Shown here: in pieces, positions 12,882 to 20,937 of the stretch
Layout of the letters: each line of letters begins with the position of its first letter
How positions within the stretch are numbered: position 1 is the stretch's first letter
Assembly: GCA_021784975.1 (NCBI GenBank)
Contig: JAJYGU010000322.1
Coordinates: 1 to 21,293, forward strand
Origin: Planctomycetota bacterium
Lineage (GTDB): Bacteria > Planctomycetota > Planctomycetia > Pirellulales > Thermoguttaceae
Length of the DNA: 21,293 nt
Reading direction: 5' to 3'
Translations under genes and position numbers: made by a program
The notes under the pieces: model-generated
Database searches by the model: none
Told to the model about the DNA's origin: nothing
The model's input: only the letters and a program-made list of their open reading frames with translations

Positions 12882-15800
12882 ATGCCACGCGTTGCACGCA
12901 TCGCCGGAAGCTTCGCGATTGTGACGGTCGTCTATTGGCTGTACGCGTGGTTGGCCGTCCCGTGGATCGAGCCGCCCGCCGATCCGCAGCGCGACACCAA
13001 GGGCATTTTCGTGGATGGCGGCGATGACTTACTTAAGGGGCAGCTCAAGCAACTTCAAGGCTTGTTCCCGCCCGAGGCTTGGGAGGGACTGAAGAAGTCG
13101 ATCCTTGTCAATCTGGGCAATGACCGGGCCAAGCTGCTTTTCCAACGGTACGACAACTCCCCCCAGGACGGCCGCCTGGTGATTACCCCCTGCACCATCG
13201 TGATCGCTCCCAGCGAGGACGGCAACGAGGAAGAGCGCCGCCGCCAGCCGATTATCCTCGAAGCGCCCGAAGGTGCAATTCTCCGCTTCGATCCACCTCT
13301 GGACCTGGGCGGCGCCAAGATGGGACGACTGGTCGAAGGGCATCTCAACGGCCCCGTTACCATCCGCAGCCAAGGCAAGCGCCCCGGGTCGGAGGACGAC
13401 CTCAGCATCGTTACCCGTGACGTGCAATTGACTCAGAGAACCGTCGCTACCCCCAATGAGGTCAGTTTTCGCTGGGGACCGCACCGCGGCCGGGGACGCG
13501 GAATGACCATCAAGCTGCTGGTGGACGATGCCGGTCCGGACAAAGGAGCGGTCGGGCCGAACATCACTGGCCTGGAACGCCTCGAAATGCGGCACGTCGA
13601 CCAATTGTACCTCGACCTGGGTCCGGCCATGGCGCGGCCGGGTCAAGCGGCCGTCAGCACCCCGGTCGAAATCCACTGCGCCGGCCCGTTTGCTTTCGAC
13701 GCGATCAAACGTGTGGCCACCTTTTCTGACCGGGTGGAGGTGCTCAAGTCCAATTCTGGTGGTCCGGCCGATCAAATTCTTTGCGATACGCTGACCATCT
13801 ACTTTTCACCCAGATCGAAGGGAAATGCCAGCGTCACTTCGGCCCCCGGAAAGCCACCGGGCCTGCTCGACCTTGTGGCTGAGCGGGTCGAGGCTACCGG
13901 AGACCCGGTGGTGGTGTCGGCCCCCAGCCAATCGATCCGCGGCAGGGGGCAGCGACTACAGTATCAACTAGGCGACCAATCTCTGCGGCTGGCGGACGCT
14001 CATGAAGTCGTCTTGGAGCAGGGGGCCAACGAAATCCATGCCCGGAGTCTGTTCTACCAGCCGGACCCCGCCCGACGCCTCGGCCGCGTCCGGGCGTCTG
14101 GCCCCGGTTGGATTCGCGGCCAAGCCCCGCCCTCGCCGGGTTCGCCGCCCGGCCAGCCGGCGACGGCCGTCCCGCAACAGTTGGAGGCCACCTGGAATGG
14201 CGAGCTGACCATCGAGCCGCAAGGATCGGAACAGGTGATCGCGCTCCACGGCGGCGCCCAAGTGACCGATCGCGGCTTCGGATGGATCACCGCCCAAGAG
14301 ATCTTCCTCTGGCTGGCGGAAGATCCACGGCAGGAGCGCTCCGGCCAACCACGGTTGCGTCCCAGCCGGCTGCAAGCCAACCAAGACGTAGTCATCAACT
14401 CCGCCCCGTTAGTGGGCCGGGTCGACGAGTTGCAGGTTTGGTTCGACCAGGCGAGCAAGGGGCAACCGCCGTCCGGCGCAAGGATGGGCTTGACGCCCCA
14501 GTCGCCGACCCGGCCGCGTTCGGCCGAGCCCCAGGCGTCGCCGCCGGCGGCCGCATCGCCGCCGCGGCAATTCAGCGTGGTGGGGCGGCTCTTGCAAGTG
14601 AACCTGGTATTGAAGGACCGCCAAACCTCGGTCAGCCAACTGCGAATCGTCGACCACGTGGACGTCGCGGAAACGCGAACTGAGCGGCCCGGCGAGCGTC
14701 CCCTGAAAATCCAGGGCGATCGGCTGGAAGTGAACGATGCCGACAATCTCCAGTCGGCGATCGCTATTACCGGCCGGCCGGCTCGCTTTGAAGGGCCGGG
14801 CGGGCTGGGTATCACCGCCGGTCAGGTCAATCATGGAGGCCAAATCAACCTCAATCGCAGCGCCAATCAGTTGTGGATCGACGGACCGGGGAGCATGGAT
14901 CTGCCGCTGCCCCCCGACCGCCCGGAAAAGCCGCCGGCCGCCCCGGGCACGCTCACCGTTGACTGGCAGCGGGGCATGGATTTCGACGGCCGCAAGGCAA
15001 GCTTTCAGGGGTCGGTGGTGGCCCGCGCGATCAAACCCCAGTCGGACACCGAGCTGCGCACGGAAATCATGTACGTCCACCTGCAGGACCCGATTCGCTT
15101 CGGCGAGCCGCGCCTGCCGCAACAGCCGCAAGTGGAACAAGTCGTCTGTCCCCGCCGGGTGACGGTGCAGCACCGGGTCTTCGACCTGCGGCATCAACTC
15201 GCCTCCAACAATCATCTGGAAGTCAGCGACGCCCAAATCAATCCGCTCAACGGGGCAATGACCGCCGGCCCCGGCTGCCTGAACAGCGTCCGCCGCGACA
15301 CCCCCGATCAGCCTGGCAATCCGTCGAGCGACCCGATCGCGGCCGCCATCGGCGGCACTCCCTCCGCCGCTTCGCCCGGCAGAGCGTCGAACAGGCTCTA
15401 CGGTTTGCGCATCCAGTTTCAAGAATCGCTCAAGGGTAACCTTCTCAGTCGCGAATTGTCTTTTCAGGACCAGGTGCGAGTCACCTATGCCCCGGTCGCC
15501 TCCTGGGACGCGGTGCTGGATAGCGAAGACCCCGAGGTTCTCGGCCCCGATGCCATCCTGGTTCATTGCGACTCTCTTTCGGTGGCACAGTTGTTAGTGC
15601 CACAGCTATTAGACCCTTTTGGGAGCCATTGGTCGGTCGCGCTGGCGGCCTCCGGCAGCGTGACCGTGGAGGGCGATGCGGTCGACAAAGGCAGCCGCAC
15701 CCACTTTACCGCCCAAGGCAGCCACCTCACCTACGAAGAAGCCAAAGACCTGCTGATCCTCCGCGGCGAAGGGCGGGCCTACGCCCGCCTGTCCACCCAA

Positions 15801-15911
15801 TCCCAGCCCGGGGCCGATCGAAACGTCACCGACGTGCAGGAAATCCAGTACAACCGCAAGACCCGACACTTGAATCTGGTGAACGTGAGATCGCTGCTAT
15901 TCAACAAATGA
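12882..15911 (+). CDS. Large OstA/LptC-like periplasmic protein (probable lipopolysaccharide export)
   Basis: A 1009-residue protein with one N-terminal membrane anchor (residues about 9-30, IAGSFAIVTVVYWLYAWLAV), the rest probably periplasmic. Several stretches look like the OstA/LptA/LptC beta-jellyroll: RPLKIQGDRLEVNDADNLQS followed by ITGRPARFEG, then ITAGQVNHGGQINLNRSANQ, LWIDGPGSMDLP and MDFDGRKASFQGSVVARA, and near the C-terminus VTVEGDAVDKGSRTHFTAQG then HLTYEEAKDLLILRGEG. Pro-rich linkers near residues 412-430 and 530-565 divide it into about three modules. It follows kdsC by 11 bp, and its stop overlaps the next start (ATGA). ATG 12882 has no Shine-Dalgarno site. A role in carrying Kdo-lipid to the outer membrane is inferred from fold-like patterns and context. 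Confidence 0.82.
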   Translation: MPRVARIAGSFAIVTVVYWLYAWLAVPWIEPPADPQRDTKGIFVDGGDDLLKGQLKQLQGLFPPEAWEGLKKSILVNLGNDRAKLLFQRYDNSPQDGRLVITPCTIVIAPSEDGNEEERRRQPIILEAPEGAILRFDPPLDLGGAKMGRLVEGHLNGPVTIRSQGKRPGSEDDLSIVTRDVQLTQRTVATPNEVSFRWGPHRGRGRGMTIKLLVDDAGPDKGAVGPNITGLERLEMRHVDQLYLDLGPAMARPGQAAVSTPVEIHCAGPFAFDAIKRVATFSDRVEVLKSNSGGPADQILCDTLTIYFSPRSKGNASVTSAPGKPPGLLDLVAERVEATGDPVVVSAPSQSIRGRGQRLQYQLGDQSLRLADAHEVVLEQGANEIHARSLFYQPDPARRLGRVRASGPGWIRGQAPPSPGSPPGQPATAVPQQLEATWNGELTIEPQGSEQVIALHGGAQVTDRGFGWITAQEIFLWLAEDPRQERSGQPRLRPSRLQANQDVVINSAPLVGRVDELQVWFDQASKGQPPSGARMGLTPQSPTRPRSAEPQASPPAAASPPRQFSVVGRLLQVNLVLKDRQTSVSQLRIVDHVDVAETRTERPGERPLKIQGDRLEVNDADNLQSAIAITGRPARFEGPGGLGITAGQVNHGGQINLNRSANQLWIDGPGSMDLPLPPDRPEKPPAAPGTLTVDWQRGMDFDGRKASFQGSVVARAIKPQSDTELRTEIMYVHLQDPIRFGEPRLPQQPQVEQVVCPRRVTVQHRVFDLRHQLASNNHLEVSDAQINPLNGAMTAGPGCLNSVRRDTPDQPGNPSSDPIAAAIGGTPSAASPGRASNRLYGLRIQFQESLKGNLLSRELSFQDQVRVTYAPVASWDAVLDSEDPEVLGPDAILVHCDSLSVAQLLVPQLLDPFGSHWSVALAASGSVTVEGDAVDKGSRTHFTAQGSHLTYEEAKDLLILRGEGRAYARLSTQSQPGADRNVTDVQEIQYNRKTRHLNLVNVRSLLFNK

Positions 15912-17542
15912 GCAACCCTGTGACCCGCCAAGTTTTCTTCTTGACCGGCGTGTTCTTTGCAATCTGGCTGGTCCTCTTGGCGTCTGGCCGCCAATCGATG
16001 CTCCGCGATCCCGGCACCTTCTGGCACGTGACCACCGGGCAGCGGATCCTGGACTCGGGCGGTGTACCCCGCGTCGATCCCTACAGCTTTACCCGGGCCG
16101 GACAACCTTGGGTCGACGATCAGTGGCTGGCGGAGTGCGGCATGGCTTGGCTGTACCACCGGCTGGGATGGGACGGGCTCCTGCTGGCCACGGCTACCTT
16201 GCTAGCGGTCACCTACACCTGGCTGGCCGCCCGGCTGGTTGGCGCCGGGCTGCACGCCCTTCCCGCCCTGCTGCTGTTGGCGGTGGCGATCCTGGCCGGC
16301 GCGCCGCAGTTCCACCTGCGCCCGTTAGTGTTGACCCTCGGCCTGTTCGGCCTGACCTTTGCCATGTTGGTCGACGTGGAGGCCGGCCGCCACCGTCGCC
16401 GGCAATTGGGCTGGCTGGTGCCACTGTTCGTCTTCTGGGCCAACGGTCATGGCGGCGTGTTGGCCGGATTGGGCACGGTCGCCTTGTGTGTCGGCGGTTG
16501 GTGCGTGGTGTGGCTCAACCTTGGGAGCGCGGGCGTCCCGCCCGCCATGAGAAATCTGCACGAGCCGCCCGCCATAAGAAATGCGGGCGAGACGCCCGCG
16601 CTCCTGCTGCTCGTGGTCACTCTGGCCTTGGCCACTTTGGTTAATCCTTATGGTCTCCGTTTACCCGAGGAGTGGTGGACTACGCTCTCGATGCCATTGC
16701 CGGAGATTATCAATGAGCACGCCCGGTTGCCGCTGGGCGAATCGGTCGGTTGGGCCACCTTATCGCTGGCGGCGGTCTTTGGGTGCGTCCTGTTGGGGAC
16801 AAGAAGGGGACAGTCCCATTTTTGTGGCGACCACACTACCGCGTGGTGCCTGCCACAAAAATCGGGACATTCCCTGCCGCGGCTGCGGGTCACCTGGCTG
16901 GTGCCGCTGGTGTGGTTCGTACTCGCCCTTCAGCGGGTGCGCAATGCACCGCTATTCGCGGTGGCGGCGACCATCGCCCTGGCCGACGCGCTACCACACT
17001 GCCGTCTTGGCGAATGGCTCGCCCGCCACGGGATGTTTTCGCCTCCCCACCGCCCGGCAGTGAAACCAGGCAGACGTGCGTGGCTGGGACTGGTTCCGCC
17101 TTTGGCGGCGGTCACCGTGGCGTTCGCAATCCAGTTCGCTGGGATCGCCGTGCCGATCATCGGTCGCGGCTGGGTCCGCTTTGACCCTGCCCGCTGGCCA
17201 ATGGACCTGCTTCCGGCGCTGGAGGCGATTGACCGTTCCGAGCCTCAGGGGACCCCCATCTTCAACGACCTCAATTTCGGCGGGTTCTTGATCGCCCACA
17301 CGCCGCGGTTGCGGGTGTTTGTCGACGATCGCTGTTCGGTCTACGGCGGCGATTTTTTGCTGGCCTACGAGCGGGCCCGGCGGGAAGATCCGGCCCGAAT
17401 CGACGGCTGGCGGCGGCAGTACGGCTTTCGCTACGCCCTGGTGGAAAGCCGCGGCCGCTTCGACCGCTACCTAACCGGCAACCGGTGGGCCCTGATCGGC
17501 CGCAGCCCGGCGGCGGCCCTCTATCAATTTGGCGGCAAGTGA
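15908..17542 (+). CDS. Polytopic membrane protein, GT-C glycosyltransferase-like
   Basis: A 544-residue protein with about ten hydrophobic helices. After the first helix (residues 8-25) comes a loop with LRDPGTFWHVTTGQRIL and PRVDPYSFTRAGQPWVDDQW, resembling the acidic first loop of GT-C transferases that use polyprenyl-linked sugars. The soluble C-terminus (about 430-544) includes TPIFNDLNFGGFLIAHTP and RVFVDDRCSVYGGDFLLAYE. It starts by a 4-bp ATGA overlap with the OstA-like gene, so the two are translationally coupled. Two unrelated repeats are translated in frame: a D-type at residues about 206-233 and a B-type at about 300-323, both between membrane helices. A role in sugar transfer for the envelope is inference. 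Confidence 0.82.
   Translation: MSNPVTRQVFFLTGVFFAIWLVLLASGRQSMLRDPGTFWHVTTGQRILDSGGVPRVDPYSFTRAGQPWVDDQWLAECGMAWLYHRLGWDGLLLATATLLAVTYTWLAARLVGAGLHALPALLLLAVAILAGAPQFHLRPLVLTLGLFGLTFAMLVDVEAGRHRRRQLGWLVPLFVFWANGHGGVLAGLGTVALCVGGWCVVWLNLGSAGVPPAMRNLHEPPAIRNAGETPALLLLVVTLALATLVNPYGLRLPEEWWTTLSMPLPEIINEHARLPLGESVGWATLSLAAVFGCVLLGTRRGQSHFCGDHTTAWCLPQKSGHSLPRLRVTWLVPLVWFVLALQRVRNAPLFAVAATIALADALPHCRLGEWLARHGMFSPPHRPAVKPGRRAWLGLVPPLAAVTVAFAIQFAGIAVPIIGRGWVRFDPARWPMDLLPALEAIDRSEPQGTPIFNDLNFGGFLIAHTPRLRVFVDDRCSVYGGDFLLAYERARREDPARIDGWRRQYGFRYALVESRGRFDRYLTGNRWALIGRSPAAALYQFGGK
16524..16604. repeat. D-type palindrome inside the GT-C-like gene
   Basis: GGAGCGCGGGCGTCCCGCCC and its inverse (GCGGGCGAGACGCCCGCGCT, then CC) form the arms. 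It is translated in frame as SAGVPPA at the left arm and AGETPALL at the right arm. The intergenic copy is at 7600-7678. Confidence 0.88.
16806..16874. repeat. B-type palindrome inside the GT-C-like gene
   Basis: The left arm is GGGGACAGTCCCATTTTTGT. The right arm, ACAAAAATCGGGACATTCCC, is more diverged. An inner hairpin pairs ACCACAC with GTGGTGCC. It is translated in frame, beginning RGQSHF. Confidence 0.85.
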
Positions 17543-17553
17543 GCACAGCGCCC

Positions 17554-17583
17554 TTGAGGCTTCGACGGCCAAGCCGATACAAT
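17554..17583 (+). promoter_or_regulatory. Candidate sigma-70-type promoter for hpt
   Basis: TTGAGG (17554-17559), an 18-bp spacer and TACAAT (17578-17583). ATG 17619 is 35 nt downstream. The -10 box is identical to that proposed for kdsD. Confidence 0.5.
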
Positions 17584-17618
17584 ACGTTGCCGCACTCTCC
17601 TACCAGAAAGAGGATCGC

Positions 17619-18146
17619 ATGAAAACCCTCCTGACCGAACAACAGCTTTCCGCCGGCATCCACCGGTTGGCTGGCGAGATCGAGGCCCACTATCGCGGCA
17701 AGCCGCTGACCATCATCGGCGTGTTTATCGGCAGCGTGGTGGCGCTTGCCGACCTGATCCGTCTGTTGAACATTCCTTTGCAGGTCGAGATGATCCAGGC
17801 CCGCCGCAATCACGGCAGCACCCGGCCCGGGCCCCTGGCGATTGACATCGATCTGCTGGCGGGCTCGGTCCGGGGACGCCACGTGCTGTTGGTCGACGAC
17901 GTCTTCCACACCGGCCACACGCTCTGGGACCTGATTCCGCAGCTCGACGAGCTGGGGGCGGCCAGCGTGCATACGGCCGTGCTGCTCTTGAAGCAGGGCT
18001 GCTGCGAGGTGCCGCTGAAACCCGACTTCGTAGGCTTCGAGATTCCCAACCAGTTCGTGGTCGGCTATGGCCTGGACTACAACGATCAGTACCGCAATTT
18101 GCCGGTGGTAGCCGCCCTGGAGCCGCAGGAAATGAAGTCGACGTGA
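17619..18146 (+). CDS. hpt: Hypoxanthine phosphoribosyltransferase
   Basis: A 175-residue purine-salvage enzyme joining hypoxanthine or guanine to PRPP. The PRPP loop is VLLVDDVFHTGHT (residues 89-101). The C-terminus KPDFVGFEIPNQFVVGYGLD and DYNDQYRNLP is a close match to the family purine-binding region. The usual loop is (E/D)D-hydrophobic-hydrophobic-D-T-G; here the last Asp, the catalytic base in human HGPRT (D137), is His97 (codon CAC). In IPNQFVVGY a Gln replaces the common Lys. ATG 17619 is chosen because AGAGGA lies 5 nt upstream. The GT4 gene overlaps its stop by 1 bp. Family is certain; full activity is not. Confidence 0.92.
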   Translation: MKTLLTEQQLSAGIHRLAGEIEAHYRGKPLTIIGVFIGSVVALADLIRLLNIPLQVEMIQARRNHGSTRPGPLAIDIDLLAGSVRGRHVLLVDDVFHTGHTLWDLIPQLDELGAASVHTAVLLLKQGCCEVPLKPDFVGFEIPNQFVVGYGLDYNDQYRNLPVVAALEPQEMKST

Positions 18147-19243
18147 TGCAGCGGGTCTTGCAAATCATTCCCACGCTCGATTGGGCGGGCGGTGAAAGGC
18201 AGGCCTGCCTGCTGGCCACCCGACTGCCGCGCGACCAGTTCGAGGTGCATGTCTGCGCCTTGAAGGGCCCCGGCCCGCTGGCGGACGAGCTGCGCGAGGG
18301 CGACATTCCGGTTACGGTCGTCGATCAGCGCAGCAATCTCTGCCTCCAGGCGTTTTGGCAATTCAAGGAACACCTGCGACAACTCCGCCCCGAGTTGATT
18401 CATGCCTGGACTACCGCGGCCAACCCGCTCACCCAAGCGGCCGGCGAGTGGTGCGGCCTGCGGCGATGGATTATCAGCCAGCGGTGCGAGCCGGCGCGGC
18501 AAGGCTGCCTGGCGCGGGCCTTTGCCCGTCTGCTGCGGCCAGGTTGGCAGCGCATCGTGGTCAACAACGGCGATACCCGCGACGCCTGTCTGCGCCACGG
18601 CCTGCCGCCCGAGAGCTTGCACGTGGTTCCGCACGGCGTGGTCTTGCCCGAGCCGCCGGTTACCACCCGGCGACAATTCCTGGACCAACTGGGCCTGCCC
18701 GAGGAGGCGCGGGTAGTCGGCCTGGTCGGGCGACTGTCGCCCGAAAAGCGGCTGAAAGACGCCATCTGGGCGCTGGACCTGTTGAAAGTCATCCGCGACG
18801 ACGTGTACCTGTTGGTCATCGGCGACGGTCCGCTTCGCGACCAGCTTCGCCGCTTCCGCGACAAGGTGCTGATTCACGACAAGATTCACTTCCTCGGCCC
18901 CCGCAATGACCTGGCCCAACTGCTGCCCCACTTCGACCTCCTCTGGTCGACCGCCAGTTCCGGCGGGCAGTCGAACGCGATTCTGGAGGCCATGGCGGCC
19001 GGCGTAGCGGTGGTCGCCACCGATATCTCCGGAACGCGGGAGCTGGTAATCTCGGGCACGACGGGCTACCTGGTGGCGGTGGGCGACCGCGCCGGTCTGG
19101 CCAAGTACACCGAGCGGCTGTTGAACCGGCCTGCCCTGGCCGCCCAACTGGCGGCCGCCGCCCGCAGCCGAGTCGCCCGCCAGTTCAGCGTCCAAAAGAT
19201 GGTGGACCGCTACGCCGAACTCTACCGCCAGGCGAACGCGTAG
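18146..19243 (+). CDS. GT4-family glycosyltransferase
   Basis: A 365-residue GT-B fold transferase using a nucleotide-sugar donor, probably at the inner face of the inner membrane. The N-terminal domain begins VLQIIPTLDWAGGERQACLL, whose GGERQ stands at the acceptor-side glycine motif. The donor domain has VVGLVGRLSPEKRLKDAIWA and the retaining-enzyme motif SNAILEAMAAG followed by TDISGTRELV. No membrane helix. The start is ATG 18146, overlapping the hpt stop by 1 bp; GTG 18143 is an alternative adding one residue. AGGA at 18127-18130 is too far away for a strong ribosome binding site, so coupling to hpt is likely. The acceptor is unknown; lipopolysaccharide or exopolysaccharide is plausible given the kds genes upstream. 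Confidence 0.92.
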   Translation: MQRVLQIIPTLDWAGGERQACLLATRLPRDQFEVHVCALKGPGPLADELREGDIPVTVVDQRSNLCLQAFWQFKEHLRQLRPELIHAWTTAANPLTQAAGEWCGLRRWIISQRCEPARQGCLARAFARLLRPGWQRIVVNNGDTRDACLRHGLPPESLHVVPHGVVLPEPPVTTRRQFLDQLGLPEEARVVGLVGRLSPEKRLKDAIWALDLLKVIRDDVYLLVIGDGPLRDQLRRFRDKVLIHDKIHFLGPRNDLAQLLPHFDLLWSTASSGGQSNAILEAMAAGVAVVATDISGTRELVISGTTGYLVAVGDRAGLAKYTERLLNRPALAAQLAAAARSRVARQFSVQKMVDRYAELYRQANA

Positions 19244-19244
19244 G

Positions 19245-20171
19245 TCATTTCAAAATCGGCTTCAACACCACGGTGGTTGGCGTGCCGGCTGGGGGAAGAT
19301 GCTCGGCGAACGCCTCGAACAGCCGCGATTCCAAAGCGGCATAGCTGCGGATGGGCAGGTCGAGCATGGCCGTGGGCAGATTCAGCACGCAGATTAATTC
19401 CCCCGAGTCGGCCAGGTAGAGAGGCTGGTGAGTCTTCTCGTCGTGGGTGAGAATGCTGCCGGCGAAGACCCAGTTCGACTCCAGGGCCTTCTTGGTCTGG
19501 ATGTTGCGGATCCACTGTTGGGCGGGAGCGGACTGGACCTTGCCGTGGGAATCCTTCCACCGCACCTCGATGGCGACTGCCGTGCCCGAGGGCGGCACAA
19601 ACTTCGGCTGGAACCGCACTGGGTGGCCGGGCGTGGCCCCGACCGCCAGCAGGCCGGCATGGACAATCGACGGCTTGGCGTTGATCGATAGGACGGCCTC
19701 ATAGGAGCGATTGGAGTACGTGGCGAAGAACTCCAAGGGGTAGCCGGCGGTGCAGACCTGGCCGAGCAGCACCACCTGCTTGTCCTTGCGATCGACCCAG
19801 ATAGGCTGCTTGGGGTCCAGGCGGACCAGGTTCTCCGGATGGGCGACCAGCGGTTGGCCGAGCGCGTGCGGCCCGGCTTTCAACTCGCCGATTTCCTTGG
19901 TCACGTCGCCTTCCCATTTTGCGGTGGCGGGCGGCTTGAGAGCCAGATGTTTTTCCGCCTCTGGTTGCTTCTCCGCCAGCGACTGCTTGGCCATTGGTGA
20001 AGCTGCCGGGGGTGCGGTGGACGGTTTGCCGGCGGAAGCCGCTTCCGGCCGCGATGCCGGCTGTACCCGTCTGGTTTCGCTCGACCAACAACCGGCCAGA
20101 AAAAGGGCTGCGGTGAGTGCCCCGCAGATAACGAAAAGCCTTCGGCGGGCGGTGAGAGATAAGGTAGTCAC
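19245..20171 (-). CDS. YdjY-domain lipoprotein
   Basis: A 308-residue predicted lipoprotein. The signal peptide ends in the lipobox LAGC with C28 as the lipidated residue. A Pro/Ala/Lys-rich linker (about 35-90) leads to a YdjY-type domain: VRLDPKQPIWVDRKDKQVVL, then HAGLLAVGATPGHPVRFQP, ESNWVFAGS, CVLNLPTAMLDLPIRSYAAL and LFEAFAEHLPPAGTP. This domain family is common in planctomycetes and its function is unknown. The start is GTG 20171 with GAGAGGG about 9 nt upstream. The stop lies 1 bp from the convergent GT4 gene stop, so there is no space for a terminator. Confidence 0.87.
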   Translation of the reverse strand: MTTLSLTARRRLFVICGALTAALFLAGCWSSETRRVQPASRPEAASAGKPSTAPPAASPMAKQSLAEKQPEAEKHLALKPPATAKWEGDVTKEIGELKAGPHALGQPLVAHPENLVRLDPKQPIWVDRKDKQVVLLGQVCTAGYPLEFFATYSNRSYEAVLSINAKPSIVHAGLLAVGATPGHPVRFQPKFVPPSGTAVAIEVRWKDSHGKVQSAPAQQWIRNIQTKKALESNWVFAGSILTHDEKTHQPLYLADSGELICVLNLPTAMLDLPIRSYAALESRLFEAFAEHLPPAGTPTTVVLKPILK

Positions 20172-20217
20172 GAGATTGGCCCTCTCTGGTTTGGGCGTAA
20201 CCGCTCACGCAGCGAAT

Positions 20218-20290
20218 GTCATTCTGAGCGTAGCGAAGAATCTGCCCTGCGGAAGAAGCAACGTACATCCGTCGCTCCGCTCAGAATGAC
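20218..20290. repeat. GTCATTCTGAGCG inverted repeat
   Basis: GTCATTCTGAGCG at 20218 is inverted as GCTCAGAATGAC ending at 20290. It lies in the 189-bp gap upstream of the YdjY gene, next to the element at 20324-20355. Confidence 0.8.
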
Positions 20291-20323
20291 ACCCACCTCA
20301 GCATGAAATGCGGCCCAAGGCCC

Positions 20324-20355
20324 GTAGGGTGAGTCGAGCGGAGCGAGCCCCACCA
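20324..20355. repeat. GTAGGGTGAGTCGAGCGGAG element, inverted copy of 3471-3504
   Basis: GTAGGGTGAGTCGAGCGGAG continues to GCGAGCCCCACCA. It is the reverse-complement form of the element at 3471-3504 with a few differences. Confidence 0.75.
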
Positions 20356-20360
20356 CCTTC

Positions 20361-20618
20361 CTATTTCAACGCATATTGCCCGTTGCCCACTCTTTTCAGT
20401 CTCCCCTGTCTGACCAATTCGTCCCAGACTGCCTGGGGAAACTGGTCTGGGGGCGTGATGCCGATGATGCCCGACGGCCGACCGCTGCTCATCGGTCCCA
20501 CGCCAATCCGCGATTGATCGTCGAGTTGGGTCAGTTTCAGCCGCTTCTTAAAGGCCTTCCAAGCGGCTTTAAGTTCTTCGGGCGTGGGTGTCGGCGATGG
20601 CGATGGATCGGGTAGCAT
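20361..20618 (-). CDS. Small conserved-looking hypothetical protein (85 aa)
   Basis: Not recognised as a named family. It begins with a Pro/Ser/Thr stretch (MLPDPSPSPTPTPEE), then a basic helix (LKAAWKAFKKRLKLTQLDD) and a compact C-terminal part: SRIGVGPMSSGRPSGIIGIT, then PPDQFPQAVWDELVRQGRLK. The helix-turn-like end (VWDELVRQGRL) followed by YALK suggests a small folded domain, not random coding. Start ATG 20618. I believe similar short proteins occur in other planctomycetes, but cannot verify it here. It is cytoplasmic, with no signal peptide. Confidence 0.6.
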   Translation of the reverse strand: MLPDPSPSPTPTPEELKAAWKAFKKRLKLTQLDDQSRIGVGPMSSGRPSGIIGITPPDQFPQAVWDELVRQGRLKRVGNGQYALK

Positions 20619-20703
20619 TACGCACGATCATTGCACAGTCGGCGACAAAGTCAAGCCCCGCGGCAGGGGAAAGTCACGGCGAGTTTGAAGCCCGCCGCGA
20701 CCA

Positions 20704-20859
20704 TCACGCCGTCGCTGGGCAGTGAACCAAGGCCGGCGTCTTTTCAGGGTGCTTGGACAACTCGACGAGGGCCTTGGCGGCGACAAGCTCCGCCGCCGGG
20801 ACTTGCGGTGAGGGCGCAAGCAATGATAAAACGACGAGGAAGGCCGCACGACGATTCAT
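20704..20859 (-). CDS. Small secreted peptide or truncated gene (51 aa)
   Basis: ATG 20859 has GGGAG 7 nt upstream. The product begins MNRRAAFLVVLSLLAPSPQV, a signal peptide likely cut after PAA, leaving about 30 residues (ELVAAKALVELSKHPEKTPA and a few more). The good ribosome binding site and signal peptide argue for a real gene; the short mature part argues for truncation or decay. It lies 78 bp from the divergent arsenate reductase gene. No function can be assigned. Confidence 0.4.
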   Translation of the reverse strand: MNRRAAFLVVLSLLAPSPQVPAAELVAAKALVELSKHPEKTPALVHCPATA

Positions 20860-20937
20860 GGCGATGCTCCCTTCGTGGCCAGACGGCAGCGATCCGCATA
20901 ATGGGCAGGGCAATCCCTACAAGTAGAATCTGAAGTA

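Noticed and set aside
18086..19195. 369-codon minus-strand open frame
   Set aside because: It is antisense to the GT4 glycosyltransferase, which has the full donor-site motif.
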